Origin: Moniliella sp. 'wahieum'
Lineage: Eukaryota; Basidiomycota; Moniliellomycetes; Moniliellales; Moniliellaceae
Reading direction: 5' to 3'
Length of the DNA stretch: 64,000 nucleotides
Assembly: GCA_003971905.1 (NCBI GenBank)
Contig: RSEE01000044.1
Span: 434,001-498,000, forward strand
The notes beneath the pieces were generated by a model, which had not been told where the DNA came from, searched no databases, and was given only the letters and a program-made list of their open reading frames with translations. Positions 48,234-59,366 of the stretch are shown in pieces. How positions within the stretch are numbered: the first letter of the stretch is position 1; each line of letters opens with the position of its first letter. The translations under genes and the position numbers were made by a program.

Positions 48234-48812
48234 TTACTCGTCGTCTTGGACGATAGTCCCCTTGGCCGAGACGTAGAGACCGTCCAAAAATTTACGGATA
48301 TCCTTGTTGCGGACGAGGCAAGCACCGTGCATGTCGGCGGCCGACTGGGAAACAGCGTTGATGTCGTTGCCCTCGATCAACACCTGGTCCTTCTGCGCCT
48401 TGTCCTCCGTGATGGTCACGCCCTCACGCATGGGGACGTGGCGCACACGCTTCTCACCAAGGAAGTTGCGGATCTCCACCGCACGCTTGTCACCGGCAAT
48501 GATGAGGTTGACGGGGAAATGGGCGTACACGGCGCGCACCTTGTACTGGAAACCCTTGTCACACCCTTGATCATGTTGGCCACAACCGAGGCAGCAGTGC
48601 GGAGGCAAGCAACGTGCTTGCGGCCACCATGCCAAACAACAAAGCGAACCTTAGTGTTCTTGGCGTCCTTAACCAGACGGATCTCCATGTTAAGGTGCTT
48701 GAGCGACTTGCTCAACTCGCCACGAGGGCCTTTGACCCCACGTCGCGCGAAGCCACCTTCACCTCACATCGGCTGGGACGGGAATCTCAATGTCCTTGTA
48801 AATTTGCAGCAT
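48234..48812 (-). CDS. RPL9: 60S ribosomal protein L9 (uL6)
   Basis: A large-subunit protein near the sarcin-ricin loop and stalk base. The ATG at 48812 opens MLQIYKDIEIPVPADV. Continuing are KGPRGELSKSLKHLNMEIRL, VRFVVWHGGRKHVACLRTAA, MIKGVTKGFQYKVRAVYAHF, PVNLIIAGDKRAVEIRNFLG, RHVPMREGVTITEDKAQKDQ and DIRKFLDGLYVSAKGTIVQD, with stop TAA at 48234-48236. A CTCCAG acceptor lies 12 bases before the ATG, so the leader is probably spliced. One-base slips fall near 48750 and 48565. Length is about 192 residues, as usual. Confidence 0.95.
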
Positions 48813-49468
48813 GGCAATTGAGTCTGGAGGAAGGACAGTCAGCATCGGCTCGGCCACATTGCACAAAGGGTAGAGGCGAGGGAGGTATAGGAAGGGCATC
48901 CATCCCGGCGTTTGACGCCAGGGCATAGCCCCCTTTCTCGGCCCCAAACGTCAAGGTCACCTGCCGACCACACCACTGCACTGGTGTAGGTGGAGCCAAG
49001 AGGACAGGCGACCGACAAATGGGGCAATAGGACGAACTCAGCGGGGCCCGATAGCCCCGCGAACGGCCGTCCCCCGCCCAAAGTCGCATGCTGTGGGGTG
49101 TATGCTCACCTTGAGGCCGACGTTGGTGTTGTCACGAGTTGGACAAACCTGCCGCATGACAACCACGGCCAGGACTGGGGGAATTGGGGCACACTGCCAA
49201 CTGCGAGAAAACAAGTCGAGGGGCACCAGGGCAGTTGAGCGGTTGGCTAGGGCGCAATAAAACGCGCGCGCGCCGCCATAGGGTTCCTCACTCGGTGTCA
49301 ACTGCGAATTGAAACTTAGACCTTCCGTTCAACTGCATGTGACATGCAAGGTGCCGTTTGCGTCCAATCTTCCGCCGAGGCAGTTCCGCGCCCTGAAAAA
49401 TTGGCTTCTTGTGCGCGGCTCCTGCGATGGCTCTGGCGCGGCACCCTTGCTCTGCTCGCCTCACCGCC
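48813..49468. other. Divergent region between RPL9 and eIF3k
   Basis: It contains the RPL9 leader with its probable intron (ending CTCCAG near 48825), a GCGCGCGCGCC run at 49262-49273, and the eIF3k promoter. The longer frames on both strands are unrecognised. Confidence 0.55.
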
Positions 49469-50368
49469 ATGCTTGCCACCGGCTCCACTGCACAGTCCTG
49501 GCTCCAGCCCGCCGGCGTCCCGAGCACATTGAGACGCTCATAACTCGGTCGACCGCTACAACCCCCAGAACCTGGACGTCCTGCAGGCTTACATTAGCCA
49601 GCAGGTCCAAGAAGGCTTTACGATGGCCTCGCCAACTTGGCCACTCTCAAACTGTATGTCGCTGCAACCGCTCCTCTGTGGTGTGTCCGGCAGCTGTACT
49701 AACCCCGGGATGGGTGCAGGTACCAGTTCAACCCGTCTGTATACAACCACGACGTGGTGATCAACATTCTCATCAAAGCCTCTTGGCACTGCCGTACCCG
49801 GACTTCAAGCTCTCTGGCCCTGCTCGGTGAGGCCCCCATTGCGATGGACCCGAGCCATGTTAATCCCAAGGCTGCTCGTGCCTCCGAGACGCCGCTGAAA
49901 CCACCGCACCGACACTCGCTTCCGTGGCGCAGGTGCCGCCTTCCTACTTGGCTGGTAACATCAAGGAGCCTGTGATCAGCGGCTGGCACAGCTGCAGATT
50001 CTGTTGCAAACGCGCGTTTCGTTCAGTTTTGGGAGGCATACAAGAGCGCAGAGAGCGCCGACACACGGGTACTTGGACAAAGTACCCAGTTTCACCAGCG
50101 ATGTGCACCGGATTGTGTTGGACACGGTGGCACTCGCTTTCAAGCGCATTTCGGTTCCGCGTCTGGCTCGCTATCTGGACGTGGAGCCTTCGACACTGCC
50201 TGCGCTGATGGAGAAGCACGAAGGGTGGACAGTTAACGGCGAATACGTGTGATCCCAGCAACGTTGACACGGAGATCAAGGCCTGACGGTCAACGAGCAG
50301 ATTCAGCTGGAGCAGCTGCACAAGTTGCTTGTCAGGCCCAGCCGGCGCCTCTGACCGGGTCGGTGTAA
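49469..50368 (+). CDS. eIF3k: Translation initiation factor 3 subunit K
   Basis: A non-core subunit of eIF3, which organises the 43S pre-initiation complex. The ATG at 49469 opens MLATGSTAQSWLQPAG, then RPEHIETLI and YNPQNLDVLQAYISQQVQEG-type text. An intron (GTATGT near 49656 to GTGCAG near 49719) restores YQFNPSVYNHDVVINILIKA. Then come PYPDFKLS, APIAMDPSHVNPKAARASET, PPSYLAGNIKEPVISG, and the PCI/winged-helix-like end: SFTSDVHRIVLDTVALAFKR and ISVPRLARYLDVE, EKHEGWTVNG, EQIQLEQLHKL. The last few codons are uncertain; 50368 is the best in-frame stop. Frame slips occur near 49515, 49548, 49615, 49790, 49890, 49990, 50085 and 50250. Confidence 0.88.
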
Positions 50369-50712
50369 GAGCGTACATGATGCATGACTTTCTCTGTATT
50401 GTACCCGATGCGAGCTGGGATGCGTGGGTGGGGATTGGAAAGGAAATAGTAGCAAGGCGGGGCGAGACAGGATTGGCCGAGAACGGAATGGGAGTTTCGC
50501 CGAAAATGACGGAGTGCGGGCGGCGCAGCAACACGCCAGTGTGCCTGTGACTAGTCGCTTGCCTTTCAGACGTCGGACGTAACAGGTTCCCGTGCATCCG
50601 AGCCGCGTCACCGCCGCGTCACTGCCACCTCTGACCTCGTCCCACGCTGTTTTTTTCGTGCCCAGTGGATTCAGCGCTTCGCCTGCCCGGTGGCCCCGCC
50701 CGTCATGACCCC
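50369..50712. other. eIF3k 3' flank and transcription-factor promoter
   Basis: CTGTGACTAGTCGC lies at 50544-50557, and paired CGCCGCGTCACTGCC words near 50608-50628. No gene is seen. Confidence 0.6.
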
Positions 50713-53282
50713 ATGCCCCCGCTGGCTGGTACCGACGCCTCGGCTACCACTCCACCCGCACCCACTGCCGCCCGCAGCCGCGCGTCGGGCAAGGGCCCCA
50801 CGCGCACCCGTCGCTGCGGCGCAACCAAGCATGCCTGTCGTGCCGCAAGCGCAAGCTCAAGTGCGATGCCCAGCGCCCCGTTTGCGGAACCTGCGCCCGC
50901 AGCCGCGAGGCGGCGACGCTGAGCCAGTACACCAGCCCTGTGCCGTTGGCGATTGCGTCTACCCCGATCTCGAGGTCGCTCTGCCGAAGGACCTGACCAC
51001 ACCCTCCCTCCGCCTTCCGTTCGTCCTCGGCTCGTACACGCCGCCTCCCGTCCACCACCGACGTCGTCCCGGCCACAGCCCGCGCGCGCTCGTAAGCGTC
51101 CCAGCCAGGATACCGAGTCTGCCGACGTGGGGAGCTGCGGGCGACTATCGCGCGGCTGGAAATGCTCTTGCCGAGTCCCGCGAGACGATCAAAGCTCAGC
51201 AAGAGGCGGCACAGTCGACTGGTTCTGCATCGCAGACGGTTTCAGCCGGTGTCCCAGTTCCTGGCTCTGATCTAATGCGTCCGTTCAGCAATGATGGTGG
51301 CATTCCTCTCGGTTACCCACTCCCAATTCGGACTTGAGCCAAGATCTTCTGCATGATCGATCCACAAGCCACACCCCTCCACTCATCAGTTGGGCTGGGA
51401 ATGGGTTGACCCTCTCCTGTCCCTCCCTAATCCTGTGTATCCCCTCGCGAACAAACAGGTTGGGCGGGGCCGAAGGTACTCCGGGCATTTTGGGCAATCT
51501 CTCCGCCATCCCAGCCGCCCAACCGTCCCCAACCGTGGGCGGGCTTTGGTGCCGATGACTTCAACGCCATTGCTGCCATAATGCTTGGACAATGGCCTAT
51601 GATTCCTCTTCCCATTCTGGTCTCGTAGAGTTGCCCCAACTACCGTCGGCTACCGACCTTACCGCTTCGACGCCCTCGTGAGCAACGATCGGGGAATTGC
51701 CCCACAACTTGACGGCACTTCTCTGGATCCGGAAAAAATCACCGAAATCCTGTGGCCTGGCTGGCCCACGGACCTGCCTCCACCTGAAACCGTGTTCACA
51801 TTAGTCGATGTCTTTTTCGCGTTCCATCCGCTACGGATCATGATTGAAGAGGCAGACTTCAAACGACGACTTCATCTTTCACCTGACTCACCCCATTGGG
51901 TCGATAAGGGCCTCCTCCACGCCATTATTGCAGCTGCTGCCCCCTGTCAGGATTGTTCCGTCCCGGTATCGAACCCCCCGGCGTGCATCTCGATTCAGTC
52001 CTCGAACTCCAATTCTGATCAGATGTCTAAACCGAAGACGTGGTTGTCTCTCGGGCCGCTCCACCCCTTTCGTCAGGCGAACACGGGCAAGACATGCGTC
52101 TCCTTCTCGGATTTCCACCTATACAGCTCGCAAGAACACGTTTCCCGTGAAATCTCAGCGGGGCCTGCGCCGAGCAATAGGCCCATCGAGTGGATGCAAG
52201 CTCTCACCATTGTGACTGAGATACTCTTTAATCGAACCCGAACGGTGGAGACTTTCCTTATGTGTGGGCTCCTGGCTAAATCGTTGGGCCCTGTGGCTTG
52301 CTCAAGTTTAATCCCCGCGCACCTAACCTGCCCCCGGCACCTGCATGTTTTTGCTTCCCTGCACGTCTCCAGTTGAAGAGGAGGTGCGACGACGGACATT
52401 CTGGTGCGCCTACATGACCGAAGCTTGGCATAGCAACTCTGGCTTTTATTGGTCTTCCTCCATCAACGATGCAGCTGTTACCACTGTCTCCCATTTGCTT
52501 CGACCGAGACAGAGCCCCAGACATTGTCCACGCCCGACGATGCTGTTTAGTACAGGCCACACGGACGACTTTACACTGCACATCAAATCGATGATTCTCT
52601 TTAAGCGGGTTCGCGCTTTCTCCGAGCCTCGGCCACAAACACGGATGACACTGGAGTTTGCCCATCGCATGGGTGCAATTGACCAGGCACTCCATCTTTT
52701 CCTTAACCACTGCCCGCATCCCACGGATACCGCCTGCTTAGATCTTCTCTGCGCCCGCTTCTGTGCCTTGGCGCGTTGGCCGCTCTGCATGAACCCTTTG
52801 TCGACTTTGACAAGACACATGCATATCCATTCCAGCAAATCCAACGTGCAATTGACGACACATCGAGCTCGTGGACCTGATTCGTGCCTCTGGCGTTGAC
52901 CCTGCTCATCTCCCTGGGCGGGCACTGTTCACGTTCAATGTACGCCTATCCTTCACTTTGTGCGCTGAGCTGCGACGGGATGCTGACCTATTCACGTTTC
53001 CAGACAACCGCCAAGCTCTTGGCCGAGCACTTGAGCCACATTCGTCACACAGGGAGCCGTACGCCCGGCCTGATCGTACGAAGGGAACATTTGCTTATCG
53101 ACTTTAACAAGCTCCTTTTGGTCATTCGAGACATTAACTCTACCGGCACCAACTTCGCCCAAGAAGCGTATACGCGCTTGGCCGAGCTACAGCGATGCAA
53201 GTTCGACCATGCTGCTGTTGAGCGGCACCACTACACTGTTCAGCGGGAGCAAGAAGGCTCCTCCCGCGTGCAGTCGGTGTGA
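50713..53282 (+). CDS. Zn2Cys6 fungal transcription factor
   Basis: The likely start is the ATG at 50713 (MPPLAGTDASATTPPAP). The DNA-binding cluster NQACLSCRKRKLKCDAQRPV with CGTCARSR (50823-50920) gives five of the six zinc cysteines in the canonical spacing; GDCVYPDLE slightly downstream in a shifted frame supplies the sixth. A coiled region follows (AAGNALAESRETIKAQQEAA). The middle-homology domain includes LVDVFFAFHPLRIMIEEADF, LLHAIIAAAAPC, EEVRRRTFWCAYMTEAWHSN and HTDDFTLHIKSMILFKRV-type text. The end QREQEGSSRVQSV has TGA at 53280-53282. Introns probably lie near 51340-51460 and 52250-52370. Frames change many times. Target genes cannot be inferred, and no co-oriented metabolic cluster is evident. 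Confidence 0.85.
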
Positions 53283-55733
53283 TCGTAACGGTGGCCCAGA
53301 CACGACTCGCCACTCCCCGCTCACCGTGAACGAGTCGAACCGTCAACGTGCCAACACATCCTCTTCCTATCCCTCATCCCTCCGTCGGCTTTTCCTATCT
53401 CGTCACTAGTCGCTCCTCACTCCTCACTTGTTGTTCCCAGATTACTCATACCGTCCCAGTTTTTCCTCCTTTCGATTGTTGCATTCCCCACTCCCACCTC
53501 CCTGCTCTACCCTGAACCTCCGCACACATCCCTTCTATCTCACTGAATGGTGATCGATTATCGATTATTGTCGAACGGGTGGCTCATCTGCTTTGGCCAA
53601 GCTCCCTTCAGTCCCTCCTCAGGCCCGGGAGTTCGTTCTGTTGATTAATTGCTCATTTCTGTTTTCGTTTTGTTGCGCACCCTAGGCCCTGATGGTAGCG
53701 ACTGGCTGCTTGATGTTCCTCTGTAGGCGTTGTTGGTTGGTTTTGACCGCAAAACACTACCACTACTGCCATAGTTTGATGGCTGATCTCGCTCCCATTT
53801 CCAATTTCTTCGTCCCGAAGCGTCTCGCTCTTTCCCTACTGCTTCTTCCTCTAGCCACTTCGCACCATGTCCTCTGCTCTGCTTCTTCCCCACAGACCCG
53901 GCTAGCGTAGCTGTGATGCTAGCCCGTGTTCGTTGTTGCCTATCTCGGCATCCCGTCGAAGATTATCGATTAGCGCTAGCATTGAAGCTTGAAGATTGAC
54001 ATTGAATATTGACCCTTAGGCCTTAGGCCTTAAGAGCTTAAGGCCTAAGGTGTTGTTTGATGATTCGCCCATTCTCTAGACCCCCCTGGGGCCCATGTAT
54101 AGTTTCTTCACAAGCGCGCGCTGACTGGATCTCTCTCTCGTCTTGTGCTGAGCCGTTGGTGGCCTTCCCCCGCAACTCCCTGTGTGCATGTGAACGTTGA
54201 ACCCAACGTCACTGTGAAGGAACTGGTGCTGGACTGGACGTGAAGCAGCTGTTGGTCTGCGTAGCATGATGGGCGGCCGGATGGAGACGACTTGGTCAAG
54301 CAAATTACGTGCTCTTGGCGGCGTGCGGTCCACGCCGTGGCCTAACCGTGGCCTGTCTGCGCCGATCTGTCTGCAGCAGTGCAGTTGCAGCAGCGACGAT
54401 CGCATTCAAACGTTCAATTCACTCGACCAGTTCTGTTACTTCTGCGCTTGGCGTTTCAATTTCAGGTCCAGCTTCCGAGCCCGCAGGCCCAGCGCCAAGC
54501 GCGCCCGTTTGAAAGTTGAAGCCTTGTGAGCGCTGCGCTGGAATGCGCACGGAGGCAGTATGCTGTGCCACACCATGCCGGACCTGTGCTACACGCGCGG
54601 TCACGCCGGTCACCGGTCACCGGTCATGTATCATGCATCATGCATCATGTATCATGCTTCCATGCCCCACCCCGCTCGGCATGCAGCACTTGAAGATCGG
54701 TGGGGCGACACTGACGCAGTGCGTGCGCTTCTTTTGACCCGCGGGCCAGAAACGTGCGTTGCGAGCACGCTGGTGCACTGCTCCCACTCCCGCCTGAGTC
54801 TTCGCCGGACTCTGTGATCGGAGAGCCGGAAGTGAAAGTGCCAAGTCGCATGTCACAGTCACATGTCACATGTCACAAAGCTTGAAGCTTGAACAGCTTG
54901 AACCAAGGCCCCTCTGCCCACACACACCACAACAATGGCCGACAAAAACATAGCCACACCAACAAACGAGAGTGACTAGTGAACCTTTGTTCTTCCAGAG
55001 ACCAGAATGAGCAGCTCATCAACTGCTTTTTACGTGCCCAACTTGAAGCTTGAGAGCTTGAGGCTCAAGCATCATGATTAGCATAGGACTGAGGCGCACG
55101 AGTCACTAGCCAAACTGCAAGCGGTGTGCGCCTGCGCCTGCGCACTCCCGCTCTCTCCAGCGTCGAACCGCCACGAGGTACTAGCCCTAGCCAATGCAAA
55201 CTACGAATCTTCTGGGATCTGATGCGTGACGCATGATGCATGCATGATGTGTCATCGCTCTCGTGTCACATGCATGCCCCCAGTCTAGTCACGCGCCTGG
55301 AGCCGTGACATGCATGACAGCAAACCTCGCCTGGGCCTGACATGTGACATCCCGCTCACGTTGACGCTGAGCAGGGTTGCCGTTGCGCTCGAGTGGGCGC
55401 GCAGGCTGAGCTCAGGCTCAGCCTTCAACGAACGTGCAACGTTGAGTGGGTCAGCTACGCTGCTCGGAAACTTTCACCGCGCAAGTTTTGCATTTCTCGT
55501 TTCTTCTTCGCACAACCAGCAGCCCCGCCCCCCCCGTCCACCACTAATCCCTCGTCTTCCTGGTCCCCCGTCCCGGTCCAGGCTTTAAGCTTCCGTTTGC
55601 AGGCGCTTCATCGACCATCTAACCCTGCCTCGCCTGGCTGTGGCTACGCTCCACCGCTCGCTTCACCCTCACATTGACCCCTGCTCTTCTCTCCCTAGCC
55701 GCTGCTTCTCGCGAGCACGATCCAGGCCCCATC
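53283..55733. other. Long intergenic region rich in short palindromic words
   Basis: About 2.45 kb without a recognisable gene. It holds CGTCACTAGTCGC (53400-53412), GAAGCTTGAAG copies (53984-53994; 54882-54892; 55044-55052), a perfect 14-bp-arm inverted repeat (54021-54050), an ATCATGC cluster (54624-54659), AGTGACTAGTGA (54971-54982), ACATGTCACATGTCAC words (54861-54876) and GATGCATGCATGATG (55231-55245). The last 200 bases are the C/T-rich leader of the ELO gene. Confidence 0.6.
54021..54050. repeat. Perfect inverted repeat, 14-bp arms, 2-bp centre
   Basis: Left arm CCTTAGGCCTTAAG (54021-54034) and right arm CTTAAGGCCTAAGG (54037-54050) are exact reverse complements separated by AG. An extra CCTTAGG unit lies just left. 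It could form a hairpin, and it may also be an overgrown copy of the short palindromic words scattered nearby. Confidence 0.85.
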
Positions 55734-56756
55734 ATGCCCGACTCTACCCCGATTTACAACGCGCTGGTTGCCGTTATTCCGGCCGGCATCCGCAATGAGA
55801 CGCCAGCTTCGCTGCTGGCGTGGACCCCGCCCCAAACGCCCATGTCGTCCGCGGCGTCTGTCGTTACCGCTGCCGTCGTCTATCTCAGTATCGTCTTTGG
55901 TCGCAGGCGTTTATGCGTTCGCGCCCTGCGGCTGGCAAAGGCTCCGTATTCCGATCCGTTTTCCTCCTGCACAACATTCTCCTTGCGAGCGGTAGTGGCC
56001 TCTTGTTGGCACTCATTCTGGAAGATGTGCCCTGTTTGGAGGAGTGGGGGATTGTTCCATGCTGTATGCTCGCCCACAGCCTGGAGGCCACCCTCGAAAC
56101 GTACTACATCATCAACTACTATTTCAAGTATTGGAGCTGGGAGTGGCGGACACAATCTTCCTCGTCCTCAAAAAGAAGCCTCTCCAATTTTTGCACGTCT
56201 ACACCACGCAGCCACTGCCGCCCTTTGCTGGACCCAGCTGATGGGCAAGACGAGCGTTCTCTGGGTAGTCATTTCGCTCAACCTGACTGTTCACGTCTTG
56301 ATGTGTATGTTACTCTTTTTGCGCTGTTCTGAAGCTTAAAAAATTGAAAGAGGACTAACGCCTAACTCTACTTTCCAGACTTTTATTATGCCCTGTCGAG
56401 CCTCCGCATTCCTTGCCCTTGGAAGAAGCGGTACCGTGGCGCAGATCACCCAGTTTTCATCGATCTATTCTTCGTCTACGGCTGCACCTATACCTTCTAC
56501 GCGCACAGTATGCTGACGGCATCTTGCCGCATTGGGGACTTGCTATGGTACCACCCTTTGCCGCTTTCTGGGATGCGCCATCTTGTCCTCCTACCCGTCT
56601 CTTCTTTTCCTTCTATACCGTTCCACCTACAACAAAGCGCCCAAACGTGCCTTGGCCACGGCAAGCCACCTCCAATGGCACTGGCGTGCCAATGGCAAAG
56701 TCACCGCCAACGGTAATGGCACCGCCAACGGTAATGGCACCACCAAACAGGAGTAA
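55734..56756 (+). CDS. ELO-family very-long-chain fatty acid elongase
   Basis: ELO proteins catalyse the condensing step of fatty-acid elongation in the ER membrane. The ATG at 55734 opens MPDSTPIYNALVAVIPAGIR. Hydrophobic helices follow (SAASVVTAAVVYLSIVFG; LHNILLASGSGLLLALILED). ETYYIINYYFKY and ELGVADTIFLVLKKKPLQFL precede the histidine box, where LHVY and HAATAALCW are split by one lost base (family HxxHH). VVISLNLTVHVLMY spans an intron (56305-56378, GTATGT...CCAG) into FYYALSSLRIPCPWKK, followed by more helices. The tail is hydrophilic with an NGTANGNG repeat, TAA at 56754-56756. Frame slips near 55900, 56130, 56205, 56430, 56500 and 56560-56610. Length is about 315 residues, normal. 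Confidence 0.9.
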
Positions 56757-57874
56757 GTGTATGCGCACATACGAGCCGCTAAAGTAAACCTATGTATCGA
56801 CATTACACACCTCTCTTAGGGACTTGGGGCGGGAACACCATGCTAGTCTGCATTTTCGTAATATGCTCACGATTATGCCATCATATCGCACCATCTCCTC
56901 TCCTCCTCTCCTCTCCTCTCCTCTCTCCTCTCCTCTCCTCTCCTCTCCTCCTCCTCTCCTCTCCTCTCCTCTCCTCTCCTCTCCTCTCCTCTCCTCTCCT
57001 CTCCTCTCCCCTCCCCTCCCCTCCCCTCCCCTCCCCTCTCCTCTCCTCCCCTCCCCTCTCCTCCCCTCCCCTCCCCTCCCCTCCCCTCCCCTCCGCTCCC
57101 TTTTTTCTTTCTTGTGCCATGTTATCAGCACCCTCTGGCATATCTTGGGATCACCGTTGAGATGGTGCTTTTACTCAGGGTTCATACTATCTATGCCGCA
57201 TCTTCCTCTTCTTAGTGGGTGGCTGAGAGGTGGTGAGAGCGAAATTATACGGAGGGGCGTGCTGTTAAGTATGCTGACCACGTTGGCCAGGTTGGCTCCT
57301 CCCGTAGCATACTCAGATCCCCGACGTGACGCGCGCGCGGTCTTTCCGACAGCGTAGGCGTACCAATGTTGCGTAACGTTCAGCTGAACTTCAGTTCTCT
57401 ACACTCGAGGTGTGGTGATGGTAAGGCCAAGGCATAGTTGTGGGGGGTTGAAGCATTCGCGGGTAAAGCTTAAAGCTAAGGCTTCCAATCGTGTTAACTT
57501 TGAAACTGAGAATGCCGGGCGTAAGAGCTGGTACCTCCGATCAGGAAGCTCGATAGCCCCGGCGAATGAGGTCATCGAGTCGTTGCCATTTGTGGGCGGC
57601 GACAGCACACAGCGGCGCCACAACTGGTGCGTGCCCGCCTTTGTGCGCGGGCGCACGCTTCGGCGCTTCGCTCCTGTTCGAGATGCGTCACAGTGGGCTT
57701 GAATTCGGCACGCAATACTCAGTAGTGGTCACTAAGCCACTAAACAGGTCCATCTGTCGCGGCAATGGAATTCCCGAGCTAATAAAACCGGCCCCGGCGG
57801 TTAAAAGGGCGCGCACAGGCCTGTCCATTTTAGCCCGCATCCTCAGCCTCCACCTCACCTTTCGTTCCTTTCCC
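56757..57874. other. Intergenic with CCTCT satellite
   Basis: It contains the satellite listed separately and the promoter of the oxidoreductase gene, with a C/T-rich leader at 57840-57874. A 96-codon frame at 57412-57702 (Arg/Ser/Lys-rich) has no recognisable family and I do not call it. Confidence 0.55.
56895..57106. repeat. CCTCT/CCCCT pyrimidine satellite
   Basis: About 210 bases of CTCCT-type pentamers. The left part is mostly CCTCT units and the right part mostly CCCCT units, with mixed units between. The strand is pure pyrimidine. Long Ser/Pro/Leu (or Arg/Glu/Gly on the other strand) frames are artefacts of the repeat. Confidence 0.95.
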
Positions 57875-59006
57875 ATGTCTGTTCCCACTCAGCAGCTCGC
57901 CTCCGTTTGGACCAAGGCAGAAACCCCACCTGCCGTCGAGACCCGCCTGTGCCTACCCCTGCTGCCGATGAGGCTCTAATTGCTGTCGTGAGCACTGCGA
58001 TCAACCCCGTTGACTGGAAAATCATCGACCATGGCTATTTCATCAAACCCCCCAGCGTTCTGGCTCCGACGCAGCCGGTACAATCGCCGCGGTGGGGTCA
58101 GACGTCAAGAACTTCAAGGTGCGTATTTGATTTGTGTTGTTTCTAAGGTCGGGAAGTGCTGACGTTTTTGTCCCTTGCCTCCTTTCCCAGGTGGGTGACC
58201 GCGTCTTCTTCCAGGGCCTCATTGGCAACATGAGCGCTCCACTTTCCAGCAATACGTACCATTCCAGCCTCTCTCCTGCCCGCACCCCTGCCAATGTGTC
58301 GGACGACGAGGCAGCTGGGATCTCCTTGGCAGCTCGGCTGCCTGGACCGGGCTGTATGCCGAGCAGGCGCTGCGATTTCCCCCGCCCCTTGGGATGAGGA
58401 GGTGCGCAAACGGGAAGGGAAAGGCACTCGTTGTCCTAGTGGATCGTCCAGTGTGGGGCAATACGGATCCAGCTCGCCCGCTGTCTGGCTTCCGCGTCGT
58501 GACCAACTCTTCTCTGCCCACACCGCCTGGCTGAAGAAGTTGGGTGGCGGATGTGGTGTTGGACCGTCACTCTGCGACGGTGGATGACTTTGTCCAGCGC
58601 TGGACGGCAAGCCCCTAGTCCCGTCCAGGACGCAGTCTCGCTCGACGACTCGCAAGCCTTGGCGGTAAAATCATCAAGAAGTACAACGAGGTTACCAAGA
58701 GCACGGCCGTGCTTCCCATTATCACCGACTTGAACCCTAGTGAGCCCAGTGTCCAAGGCCGCGGCCGAGGCGAGCCCTGCGATCAAGTTCAAGCACATTG
58801 TCGGTATTGGCCACTCCCCTGTGCTGCGCCCTCAAGCAGAGAAGTTTGTTGTCGCCGTCAGGGCTGGCTGGAGCGTGGCGAGTTCTTCCCCAACCGGCCG
58901 GAGGTGACCCCTGGAGGCCTCAACGGCCCCGGCTGCCTTGGAGAAGAACAAGAAGGGCGTGAGCGGCATCAAGGTCGTCATCCGCCCTCATGACACCCAA
59001 GCTTGA
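57875..59006 (+). CDS. Medium-chain zinc-type dehydrogenase/reductase (enoyl-reductase-like)
   Basis: The ATG at 57875 opens MSVPTQQLASVWTKAE. DEALIAVVSTAINPVDWKII plus DHGYFIKPPSVL give the GroES-like N-domain, and AVGSDVKNFK leads to an intron (GTGCGT near 58120 to CCCAG near 58190), then VGDRVFFQGLIGN. FQQYV-type text and TPANVSDDEAAGISLA follow. The nucleotide-binding part is fragmented by slips. The end is clear: IKFKHIVGIGHSPVLRPQAE, WLERGEFFPNRPEV, ALEKNKKGVSGIKVVIRPHD, TGA at 59004-59006. The family includes quinone and trans-enoyl reductases (toxD/LovC-like). The substrate is unknown, and nothing nearby suggests a polyketide cluster. At least eight one-base slips. Confidence 0.85.
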
Positions 59007-59366
59007 TTTCTTAAGGTGGAAAGGAATGGTTGGCTTGGGTATGAAGATCTTTTGATGCCGAATGCCGATTTGGACAATTGATTCTCATATTGTTTGCACA
59101 CATGAGCGCCTTCCGTGTAGAGCTGATTCCGGGGATGCTGGTGTCCTTCGAGAGATGGTAGGCCAATGGGATATTAGACAACTAACTGTTAAACGTTACG
59201 CGTTACGCTTTAAGCATGCAGATGTATCAAGCTGCGATGGTGCTCATTGCATGGATAAATGAATGCTCTGGTCGAGAGCATTTATGATGTAGTACAACAA
59301 AAGTAACCCGTGGACTTTATCACGAGCGAACAAAACTATAGTGACGTCTGAAGAAACACGCTTCGA
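59007..59366. other. Convergent 3' flanks
   Basis: Between two convergent genes. GTTACGCGTTACGCTTTAAG-like text lies at about 59194-59213. No gene is seen. Confidence 0.6.

Noticed and set aside
56790-57160. Long frames over the pyrimidine satellite
   Set aside because: They are pure products of the pentamer repeat (Ser/Pro/Leu or Arg/Glu/Gly runs).
57412-57702. 96-codon plus-strand frame before the oxidoreductase
   Set aside because: No recognisable family or promoter signals; it sits in the upstream region of the next gene.
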